DNA of 64,000 nucleotides from Actinostola sp. cb2023 (Eukaryota; Cnidaria; Anthozoa; Actiniaria; Actinostolidae): NCBI GenBank assembly GCA_033675265.1, contig JAUJYZ010000773.1, positions 322,001 to 386,000 of the forward strand, read 5' to 3'. Shown piece by piece: positions 1 to 12,600 of this stretch (position 1 is its first letter; each line of letters starts with the position of its first letter). The notes under the pieces were generated by a model. It saw only the letters and a program-made list of their open reading frames with translations, ran no database searches and was not told where the DNA came from. The position numbers and the translations under genes were made by a program.

Positions 1-252
1 CTGTTTACCCTCTATAGATAAAGTCTTACTACCACTACTGTTTACCCTCTATAGATAATGTCTTACTTATACTACCACTACTGTTTACCCTCTATAGATA
101 AAGTCTTACTACCACTACTGTTTACCCTCTATAGATAAAGTCTTACTACCACTACTGTTTACCCTCTATAGATAAAGTCTTACTACCACTACTGTTTACC
201 CTCTATAGATAAAGTCTTACTACCACTACTGTTTACCCTCTATAGATAAAGT
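1..252. repeat. 37-bp minisatellite at the left edge
   Basis: About 6.5 tandem units of 37 bp, one of them expanded to 43 bp. The array runs off the window. On the minus strand it starts directly after the splice donor of RBCC exon 11, and every unit repeats a donor-like GGGTAAA. Confidence 0.95.
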
Positions 253-259
253 CATTTAC

Positions 260-339
260 CCAGATGTGTCTTGAGGATGGTTTAATATTTTTACAGCAAA
301 GCAGGCAACATCCTTCAGGTCTTCAAGGTTGCTGATAAA
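260..339 (-). CDS. RBCC exon 11, last exon visible
   Basis: Acceptor TTTTGTTGTAG, 26 codons (FISNLEDLKDVACFAVKILN and on), donor TGG|GTAAAT in phase 2. Later exons lie to the left of the window. Confidence 0.75.
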
Positions 340-584
340 CTACAACAAAACCATATCTGTAAGTTATGCTCTTAACATTATGTAATGAACTTCTCTCTCT
401 CACCTCCTTGGATCTACTGATGAGTGTTGTAGGCTCATGCAGTGCATCTTCTAGTTCTATTATAGAGATATAATAATCAATATAACCACCATCATCACCA
501 TCATCACCATCATCCTCATCATCTTCATCATTACTACCACTACCACCACCACCACCACCGCCACCATCATCATCATCATCACTA

Positions 585-622
<38 letters not shown>

Positions 623-3600
623 CTCATCATCACTACCATCATCATCTTCATACTCAGATGATGATGACAAGCCCAGTACCATATACAGGAAAAAACGAGA
701 CTGAGAGTCCAGTAGTATACGGTAGCTCATTAATTAAAAATCCACTCAGATTATAGTTTTTTCTGAGCATATTCACATCTAAGAACTATTACAGACTGTT
801 ATTGTTGCATGAACTGGCTGCTGAACTAAAATGGTCACGATTATAAACATTGTTTTTTAAATAGAACGGATTTCAGACATTTTTTCCTCCCTTTTATAAA
901 CCCCCCCCCCCCCCCAAGTTATAAGTCCCCCCCACCCCCCCTAATACAAGTTATTCAGTAAAATTACAACATATCTCACCCAGCAACAGACCACGTGTTT
1001 TTCTTATATGATCTGCTACAGTCTGCAAAACAAAGATACAAAAAAAACTTTTTTTTAAAAGTTCTCAATGTTTCAATGTTTATACAATCTGGGGGGGAGG
1101 GTTGGACTCCCTGATATTGAAAGGGATGGGGATGATCGTTGTCTCTTTTAGGAGTGTAAATAATGGTTTTTGGCATCACTCATAAGGGTGTTCATGACAG
1201 AATGATAATATTTTTCGCCATCAAGGTATCATTTAGGGTAGTCTCCTATGCACCAGTTCTTAATTTCGGGATCCCTGTGCTAAGAACTGACCGATCAGGC
1301 AGGAAATCTGTAATATTTCTGGTTTAGAATGGATCTTTTAGGGGTCAAATAACGATTGAGCCATGCCCAGAATGATCTAGGGGTTTAATACAAATTTTCC
1401 AGCGATCATCCCCGCCCAGTCTGGGGGGATACAATCACTCTTATACAACATTGTGTACCATTTCAAAGGATTCTTCTTTGCTTGGAGCAGATTCAACATC
1501 AATGATCAGTGCGTTCTCTCTGAAATGCAATATTACATGGGTTATTGACAGACAAACAGACACAGACAGACAGGTAGACCAACAAATGAGATGCATAATG
1601 GACAGACAGACAGACAGACAGACGAGATGCATAACGGACAGACAGACAGACAGACAGATGAGATGCATAATGGACAGACAGACAGACAAATGAGATGGAT
1701 AATGGACAGACAGATAGATAGATTCCTCATGATTGTAAGCTGCTCGGCTGCCGTAGGCGGCTTTATATGCAGCCTGAAAAAGTCTTCCATCGGTTGTAAA
1801 GCGCATTGAGACAATGTGAAATGCGCTATATAAGAACCAATTTATTACTCGGGCCCAGGCCTAAGGCCGGGCCGAGTCTATAATTACAGTTGGTATTTTT
1901 GTTGTTGTTGTTCATCGGAGTCATGAATCTGCAATCGAGTGGGACTGGGAACGAGAACACGAGACTTATCAACACGCATCTCAACACGACGACCTCTTTC
2001 TTCGCAAACCCACAAGAAAGATTACAAAGCACAAACCAATCAGGGGAAGCACCTGAGGTCAAGGGGCAAAGATCTAAATATATTCTCGTCTATATTTAGA
2101 TTGAAACAAGATGCTCTAGTAGCGTGAAGTCGGGCTATTAACGTTTTTACTGAATATATACTGTACAATTCCGAAAGTTAGCCTCCTCCGCAGGCTAGTC
2201 TATAGCTCGGAATACTGAATATTGGTCCACAGGCCGGCCATACCAAACGTTATGACAATGACAGTTGCGTGACGAGGGAGACTGTTTGTCGGTGAATCAT
2301 AGATAAACATCTCCAATCAGACGTTTTGGGTCAGATGGTTCTGATAACTTCCATCGTTTGTTTTTGTTTAAGATATTTAAGCTTACAAAGGCTTCAATAG
2401 CACTATACACGAACTGAAGTAATTCTATGCTCAAACGGGTCAAATAGTTCGCTCTTGTTTATGTTGGTGCCCATGCGTCTCTCATTATGAACTTCATTTC
2501 AGAATGCAATTGCACCAGGGCACGAGTGAACGCTCAATGAGCGTCTTGTTATTATTATTATAGATAGACAGACAGACAGACAAACAGGCAGACAGACAGA
2601 CTAACCTGATTTGCAAGGTAGAACTCAACAGCTGGAAGTGTTCTCGTATCTCATTGACTAAATTAGTTTTCTCTGATAGATTGTGTGACAGCACTTCTCT
2701 TATTTTCTAAAAATGCATGATTTTTTGAAATTATCAAATGACACAACCCAAATGTCTGATGAATGTTTATGTATAAAGTACCTGTTGTGATTTTTCTAAA
2801 TGTTTTAAAATGGTTTTCCCATCTGTAAGTCTATTCTGCAAGTGCTCTTTGATGTCGTCAGCCTAAAACACAAAGGATAAATAACAACTAAGTTAACACT
2901 AACATAACAGTACAATGCATTCAAACTTGTCTTAATTAAGTGTCCCCGATTAGTGTACCACTTGTGGTATGCTAGAAGTCATGACACGTTAATAAAGTTT
3001 ATGTATGTATGTAAACTTGTCTTCGATCACTCGCCCTCCTATTACTGGCTTCTTTGTTGGTGAAAAGCAAACAAGAGGGGTTTCCCTCATAACAAAAATC
3101 TAAAACTAACTTCTTTCGTCTCCTTGTAAGAATGGGACTACAGGACATGATGTATGTACACTGTACAACACAACCACGGCTTGACTGTCTTGTGGTATAC
3201 AACTCGATTTAAAATGGGACTGCACATGTTAAGATAGTACCCAGCTAGCCTTACCACTTCAGTTATTGGTACAATGTTACGTCTCTCTTGTTCCCCCACA
3301 ACCCATTATGACAGTCAAGTACCCAGCTAGCCTTACCACTTCAGTTATTGGTACAATGTTACGTCTCTCTTGTTCCCCCACAACCCATTATGACAGTCAA
3401 GTACCCAACAAGCCTTACCACTTCAGTTATTGGTACAACGTTACGTCTCTCTTGTTCCCCCACAACCCATTATGACAGTACCCAGCTAGCCTACCCAGCT
3501 AGTTATTGGTACCACTTCAGTTCAGTTATTGGTACAATGTTACGTCTCTCTTGTTCCCCCACAACCCATTATGACAGTCAAGTACCCAGCTAGCCTTACC

Positions 3601-6600
3601 ACTTCAGTTATTGGTACAATGTTACGTCTCTCTTGTTCCCCCACAACCCATTATGACAGTCAAGTACCCAGCTAGCCTTACCACTTCAGTTATTGGTACA
3701 ATGTTACATCTCTCTTGTTCCCCCACAACCCATTATGACAGTCAAGTACCCAGCTAGCCTTACCACTTCAGTTATTGGTACAATGTTACGTCTCTCTTGT
3801 TCCCCCACAACCCATTATGACAGTCAAGTACCCAGCTAGCCTTACCACTTCAGTTATTGGTACAATGTTACGTCTCTCTTGTTCCCCCACAACCCATTAT
3901 GACAGTCAAGTACCCAGCTAGCCTTACCACTTCAGTTATTGGTACAATGTTACGTCTCTCTTGTTCCCCCACAACCCATTATGACAGTCAAGTACCCAGC
4001 TAGCCTTACCACTTCAGTTATTGGTACAATGTTACATCTCTCTTGTTCCCCCACAACCCATTATGACAGTCAAGTACCCAGCTAGCCTTACCACTTCAGT
4101 TATTGGTACAATGTTACGTCTCTCTTGTTCCCCCCACAACCCATTATGACAGTCAAGTACCCAGCTAGCCTTACCACTTCAGTTATTGGTACAATGTTAC
4201 CGTCTCTCTTGTTCCCCCACAACCCATTATGACAGTCAAGTACCCAGCTAGCCTTACCACTTCAGTTATTGGTACAATGTTACGTCTCTCTTGTTCCCCC
4301 ACAACCCATTATGACAGTCAAGTACCCAGCTAGCCTTACCACTTCAGTTATTGGTACAATGTTACGTCTCTCTTGTTTCCCCCACAACCCATTATGACAG
4401 TCAAGTACCCAGCTAGCCTTACCACTTCAGTTATTGGTACAATGTTACGTCTCTCTTGTTCCCCACAACCCATTATGACAGTCAAGTACCCAGCTAGGCT
4501 TACCACTTCAGTTATTGGTACAATGTTACATCTCTCTTGTTCCCCCACAACCCATTATGACAGTCAAGTACCCAGCTAGGCCTTACCACTTCAGTTATTG
4601 GTACAATGTTACCGTCTCTCTTGTTCCCCCACAACCCATTATGACAGTCAAGTACCCAGCTAGCCTTACCACTTCAGTTATTGGTACAATGTTACGTCTC
4701 TCTTGTTCCCCCACAACCCATTATGACAGTCAAGTACCCAGCTAGCCTTACCACTTCAGTTATTGGTACAATGTTACGTCTCTCTTGTTCCCCCACAACC
4801 CATTATGACAGTCAAGTACCCAGCTAGGCCTTACCACTTCAGTTATTGGTACAATGTTACATCTCTCTTGTTCCCCCACAACCCATTATGACAGTCAAGT
4901 ACCCAGCTAGCCTTACCACTTCAGTTATTGGTACAATGTTACGTCTCTCTTGTTCCCCCACAACCCATTATGACAGTCAAGTACCCAGCTAGCCTTACCA
5001 CTTCAGTTATTGGTACAATGTTACGTCTCTCTTGTTCTCCCACAACCACACAATGTGCACACACTGGCTGGTTCGCATCCTTGTCGTAGAACTCTAATGG
5101 ACGATTGTTATGCACAGAACATCCACTGGTCTTATCGGCACTATTATAACAACACTATCAGTTAGCAGTAATACTGCATTACCATGGCAACAGTACCATG
5201 CCATGGTTATATCTAAGATATTCAAAAAGTAAACAAAGGTGTTACAAAGAAACTTACGTTGTTAATAGCAATGGCAATGGATTGTGTTTACGCAGAATAT
5301 GTGACATAGAATGGACCTATAAAGTAGGTTGTAAATTAGTATATAGTATACAATGACGAAATGTTTGAAGCTCATTATATACTAAAATATACCAGCCTAT
5401 ATATAGACAAGACTGACAGCTGACTGACTGATTGACTGACTGACTATCTATCTTTAATATATGAAATATCTATATTTCTCTTCTTTGAAAAATTGATATC
5501 TTCACACGTGAAGATAACATGTTACTAAAAAATTATAAAAAAAAAAAATGTTTCATCGATAATTATATATCAAACAGAATATTACATGGTCGCTTGGAGA
5601 TACAATACAATACAATAACTTTATTACATGTTTTATTTATTTATTTATTTTATTTTATTTATTATATTATATTACATGGTCACTTGGAGATACGAATTTT
5701 ATCTTCTCGTGTTGAATATCTCTCACTCGTTTGCTACACTCACTCGTGAGAGATATTATCAACACTCGAAGATAAAATTTGTATCTCCGCACGCCCATGC
5801 ATGTAATATCCTCTATATCTCTAATGCTGATCAATGTAATCTTAGTTTACCTTTTCAAAGCACTTTACACAGAAGACGCATTCACACTTGGTACATCTAC
5901 TTGTCGCTGATGCACTAAAACATTCCTCACATTTAAGATCTGAAATCACCAAACTCATAGTTAAGGTTTCTCTTTTAAAGATTAGTTTTCTTGTCTGTTT
6001 TACTCTACGATATTATACAACTTTTATTGTGCAATTAAATCCTCATTCATTTCAGCTTGATTTATAAAAATCCACAACAGTTTCAAGCGGTAATACTGTT
6101 ACTACCGTGAATTTCACCATTATTATTATTGATTAGTGGATGTGTATAATTACATTCAAGTGAACTAAGCTGTGTGAGAAAGTTTCCTCAACCTTTATTA
6201 TCATCTTGCTACACATTTGTCAATTCTACAAAGCGTTTACAATTAAGCAGAGTGACATAATTCCTGCAGACAGTGACCATACTCTTGACTGCTTTCATGG
6301 TTGCTTTAATAGAGCTTTGTCAAGATGAACAAATACTTGACATAAGAAAGATAACCTTACATTTAGATACTTAAGGGTAGAGGAAGAGTGTAATCAGTAT
6401 ACAGTGTACATATTACTGTACTTAATGGCTTTTTGAGATCAAAGATAACACATACAGAAGGAAGACATTGTATTTCCTGGAATATAAATTAAGCTAAGAA
6501 ACATAAATATACGTTACAGAAATGACATTTGTCTTGGTTCTTTTTACACGTACAGTTATTTATTTATTTAGTAATTTTTTTTCATAGTAATTTTACACGT

Positions 6601-9600
6601 TCAGTTTCACTTTTAGTTTCACATACAGATAGGTAAAAGAAATCATTACAAGTCAAGTTTATTGAGAAGATTGAAATAAAATATGTATCTTTGTGGTAAA
6701 AACTCAAGAGGTTTTGAGTTGCATGATAAGCTAGTGTTTTCCAAGGAAATGAATATTTACACAGTCCATTTCCTGTAATTTAAGATGCTTTCAATGAGCT
6801 TTCAGTAGTTTTTAATTAAAAAAAGATTAACACTTTTGTTTCTAAGCACTATAACTCAAAACTTAGCAAGAAAATGAAGTTTAAAAACTTAAAAATGTCC
6901 TACAGAAGTTAATAATATAATAATCACAGTTTCACAATGTATCTCATTGTTTGAGTACAGTAGAAACCACTTAATAGACTTTGACACTGACATTGTTCAT
7001 GACAAAGACTGCTATGAAAGGAAAACAAACTTCTTTGTCACTGCAACTAATTGTATTCAGTGTAGATAATTGGCAATCATTCAGAAAGCTGAAATTGAAT
7101 CTGTAAACCCACATCAATTAAGGCCAAGAAACGCTCCAATAAAAGAGTTATACAACACCAGATAATAAACATTTGCAACAACAATTCAAGAAGGAAAGAA
7201 CTGCTGGAACTAACAGTCTACAACTGAGGTACAGAAAAACTTCAATTCCATGCATGTTGATCGATGTAAAGTGTAGATCAACTCATAAATATCACACCTT
7301 TTTTTGCACACTGTTTGTCTCTTGATAAACTCTTTTTACTTTTATTTTTCTAAACAAAAACCTCGACATCAGATGTTATACTTTCACAACTCACTAAGCA
7401 AAACATCTCAAGATTTTATTTCCTTCATCCAGAAACATCTTTTATTAGCTTGTTTTACTCTTGTAAATATCTAAATACAGGAAGGTTTTTCATGTCTTTT
7501 TCAAGACTGTTTTTTCTCTCAAATATTTCAGCGGAAAAAAAGTTGTTCACTTTGTAAGATAGTCAGCATCTGCTTGTTGAATTCAGCGAAGCAAGATACT
7601 GTAACCCAAGAAAGCTGGATGTGTTTATTTTACCTTATTTGTACTTAATTTCGCGAGGCTTTAAGTTCGCGATTTTCGTGATTTAAAAAAAATCACACAA
7701 TTAAAGCCTAGCGAAAAAAAGGCTTGCGGACTTTAATAAAGACGCGAAATATAATAACCAGAGAAAAAAATACATATCGAAACCATTTAATCAACAAGAA
7801 AAATAAACATTATTTAATACGAAATTGTTTTTTAAAATGACTTATTCAACAGAATAATACTACCATTTGCAACTGAGCAACCGTATAGCGTAAACTTTTT
7901 TGTCTGTTTTAGCTACAAGTTTATAGCGTCTAGTTAGTCTAGTTGACTGTCATCTTGTTCCTGTTTGTATAGAAATAAGTTTGGTTTTTTAGAAAAAAAT
8001 AAATGTTGTTGACACCGATTTCGCGAAATTTAATGCTCTTTCTTCATTTTCTCTTATCGAAATCGCGAAAATAAAGCCTCGCGAAATGCTGTTTTAACAA
8101 AATTAAGTATGCACGAAATTAAGTACGAATAAGGTATTCTGTTCAAAAACTTAAACCAATTCAAAAAGAAAAGATCAGAAAGGAGATAAAAATACAGTCA
8201 AGAAGAAATTAAAGAAATGATACCATAAAGATGAAGGGAAGAAGTATGAGAAAGAAGAGTGGAAAACAGAACATAGAGAGATCAAGACAGAAGCAGATAC
8301 AATAAGAACAGAGGAAAAGAAAAGAAAATGGAAGACAAAATATATAAAAGTGAACAAAAGACAATAAAAATTTTTTTTTAAAGAAGAAATGATCATTTAG
8401 AAATAACAAAATTATTATTTCTAAATGATTATTTATTCTTTTTTTAAATTATTTATTGTCTTTTGTTCACTTTTATATATTTTGTCTTCCATTTTCTTTT
8501 CCTCTGTTTGTAATTTTTGTAATTTTTTTAAAATGTTTATAAGGATAGTTTTCTATGTCATTGCAGATTCAAAATGAAGGCATTCTTTTTGGTCATTGTA
8601 CTCGTTGTCATGGTAACCGTGTCGCCAAGTCCAGTGGACTACGTCAAGGATGCCGTCAAGAGAAAGAATTGTAATGGTGCTTGTCGTTATAGTGCAGCAT
8701 GTTGGTCAATGTGTACAGGAGGACAATGTGCGTCATGTCAAACCTACCTAGTGGACGCTGGTTGTAATTCCTACTGTTAATTGATTAACGCTGGAACTAT
8801 TATAAAGTATTATGGACCACCAAGCTCCATCATGTATTTATCAGTATAAAATAAGCTAAGCATTAGTTTGCTGTGTAGACTAAAATATGCTGGGAAAATT
8901 GAGGACAATAAAAAGTAATGTGACATATGCTGTGTGTTGTGCTTGACTGATCATGATGATGATGATGATGAAAGTGTGATGATGATGACAATCAGCCACT
9001 TTGGAAACGAGTAAAGGACTGGGGACGCGTTTTTAGAATTAATCTAATTAAGAAATGAACCATCACAAGAAAGAGCATGTCAGAATTAGTAAGTTTACAA
9101 AGTTTCGATAGGTTTAGTTAGATATTGAACGAGTAACAGCTTTCCAAACATCGCAAAATTTACAAAGAAATGTATGTTACAGGGGAGAAGTGTCCCCTGT
9201 AAACATACATTTCTTTGCAGTTTTTGATGTCTGCAGTTCATTTGCTACTTGTCCAAACCCTATCAAACTCCTGAAACTTACTAATTCTGACATGCTCTTT
9301 CTTGAGATGGGGTTCATATCTTAATTAGAATTCTAAAAACTCATTCCCAGTCCTTTACTCGTTTCCAAAGTGGTTTTTAAATAATGATGATGACAATGAC
9401 AATGATTTTTGGGAACTACCATAAGTTAATTTACAAAATTCAAAATTCAAAGAATTTCATGGAAAGATGGATCTTCACTCTAATATTAATATTTTATCAT
9501 TTATTAACTTATATTGTTCAGATATCAATCGCTAGAGAAATGATAACATGAATAAATAATAGTGACTGTAATCTAAAAGCTGACATTTTTTTTAGCCCAG

Positions 9601-12600
9601 TTAACTGTTTTCTGTCTTTTCCATTTTTATGACATTAAAAATTGGTTGTCTCTGGCTTATCTTACCATGTTTAAATAAAGTGTATTATTATTATCTATTT
9701 GTTATTATAACTACAAACGTTTCGATCCTTCCTCGGATCTTCTTCAGTGTAACAATCTTGTTGCAATGCATATACTATTTTTAAACCTACTAGCGCGCAC
9801 TAGTGCTAGATTGATCTACGAGAGTTCTATATATTTCTGGAATCCTGACAGTCATTCTCTGACTTTAGGTCTTTTATGGAATGCCAGGATTCCAGAAATA
9901 GTCTTTGGTGGTGGTTCTTTCCTGACATTCCATAAAAGACCCAAAGTCAAAGAATGACTATGTCAGGATTCCAGAAATATATAGAACTCTCGTAGATCGA
10001 TCTAGCACTAGTGCGCGCCAGTGATTTAAATAGCATGTCCATTACAACAAGATCATTACACTGAAGAAGATCCGAGGAAGGATCGAAACGTTTGTATAAC
10101 AAACTAACAACTAAGCCAGAGATAAATGTATAAATACTTCTATAAGCCAGAGACAACCAATTGTAATGTCATATAATGCATCCTGGATGCAATTACAAGA
10201 TTTTCCATTTTTCCTTCTTTCTTTTCTTCTTTCCTATTTCATCCACCAAATAATAATAATAAATCGGTTCTTATATTATTATTATTATTATTATATACGT
10301 TAATTGTCTCAATGCACTTTACAACCGATGGAGGACTAAACAACAAAAAGGTAGGACTTTTATAAATAGAGCGCAAACACTAAAACCGTGAAACAGTACA
10401 AACTATTTAGTGCTAAATAGCACCAATGAAACAATAGAAAACGAAAGACATTGCACTATTTAGTGCTAATTAAAGTTAGCACTGTTTCATGGTTTTAGTG
10501 TTTGCGCTCTACTAATTTATACAAATAATATTAAATATATTAATATATTAATAAAAATATTAATAATTTTCATTGTGTAATTCAATTCAATTTGTTTTAT
10601 ATACATGTATATTTTGCTCATGTTCACATTTTAATGAGCTTTGTAGCTCCTAGGTGACTACGTGTTTAAATAAATAATTATTATATGTTCGCAGCGAAAC
10701 TAATCTTGGGCTTCCTGTGTTGAGATGGGGTTCCTGTGGTGGATTTTCATATTGGCTGCAAATCGAAATTTGTGTTAGTCATTCGTTCCTGATGATTTTC
10801 GGAGCGGTACTTATAATGAGTGGTGGTAAGAACAACAACATGGCCACTCAAAGTGATATGATATACGTTCTCCTTGGTTGCATAATGTACTTGCACTCGA
10901 AAAAGAAAGCAAAAGCTTGACATGTTCATAGTGACTATTAAACAGTGAATATTTGGCGAGATTATCTACCAGCATTGTATGGGGGATGACGAAAGTTCGC
11001 TGTGATAATCGTGCTAGAACTGATGAAACAAACGAATAGATGGTCGTCTACACATCTATAATCTAGATGTTCAATTTTTATTCATCTACTGGTATATGTT
11101 CACGGTATTTTAATGGAGCAGAAGTTGTCAAAGTACGTTCTACGATGACGGCAAATACTTTATTTTAGCTCACATCGACTGTTTCAATATGGACTAAAAT
11201 ACTACTGTGCATAAATCTTTTTCCCCTATATACTTCAGTGTAGTACGTACTAATATTCAAGACTGGCTTTTGATTATCACAGTGCGACTTACACCAACCA
11301 AGGCCACCCAAACAAATTTTGAATCAAATTTTCTAATCACATTTTTGACGCTGAATAACATAATGATGTCGAATTCTACAATTTAAACTGTTTCTTGTTC
11401 ACTCTTGATCATATACATACCGGTATGCATATAAAGTAAAATACCGCTATATGCTTTTAAAGCGAAAATTTGAAAATTTGTGCAGATTCTATTGTTTAAA
11501 TACTCAATTGTGATTGGATAATTTGTATGAAAATTTGTTTGGGTGGCCTTTGGGTGGCCTTGAAAAGGAAGATGTGTATTATCAAGAGAAATAAATTCAT
11601 GTTTTATCACTCGTCAGGAAGCCACGTGTCGCCAATTCAAAACACAGGAAGCCCAAACATACAAGTAAACTTTAAAGTTTCTTATGTCATTTGTTGAAAT
11701 GTTGAATGTTTGTGCACAGTTACATTTTAAATCTGCAAATAATTCAACTCACAGCACTTCACTTTCTATTAGAAATGACTACATTCTCGTACCCAGACTC
11801 TTCTCAGCTTTCTAACGAAAAATCGAAGGTTCTGGTGAGACAAACCGGAAGACCCAGATTCTAGGTCGTCAGATATGCGCATGCTCAATATTTTCTAACT
11901 TCCGGTGACAAAATGGCGGACTCCAACGAAGTTCTCGCCGATGCTCTAACAAAACTTCATCTACATTTAAGTTAAGTTAGAAAATATTGAGCATGCGCAT
12001 ATCTGACGACCTAGAATCTGGGTCTTCCGGTTTGTCTCTTACCAGAGCCTTCGATTTTTCGTTAGAAAGCTGAGAAGGCTGGGTACGAGAATGAAATGAC
12101 TAGTTATTATTATTATTATTATTGATTCCATTTTCAGATGAAAATGGTTGATTTATCATTATTTCAAAGATTTTATTCTCTGACATCACAATCTTGTTCA
12201 TTTGTTAATCCGAAACAAAGTTCTACAAAGCAATGGAAGCAATGACCACCTGTATGTACTTTAACCCATTCGCTCCTACACCGGCCGAAACCGGCCGTAA
12301 ACATCGATAGTGCTTTGAAAAATTCTAACTTTCTGAATTTTCGTAACATCGATCTCATGGCCAGTTATTAGTGACAACTAGTAACTCTTCATATTTTAAC
12401 CTCAAGTAAACTGACTTACAGGTCCGATTTCTGGGCATTATTTTCAATTTCAGGTTTAGCATAAAAATCAAAAATGCGTGTTTTTGACGCAATATTTACA
12501 CCTCGAAAATGAACGACATTTGACTTTGGATTTTAGTTTGAAAATACATCCTTGCGCAAACAAAACGCCACTTTCTCAGCAAACTTCCATCCTCTTCTTG

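Noticed and set aside
323..730. Asp/Gly-rich 135-codon frame
   Set aside because: CAT/CAC microsatellite in an intron; only LEDALHEPTTLISRSKE (404-456) belongs to an exon.
3239..5046. CRISPR-like array
   Set aside because: Units are head to tail without unique spacers, in a eukaryotic intron.
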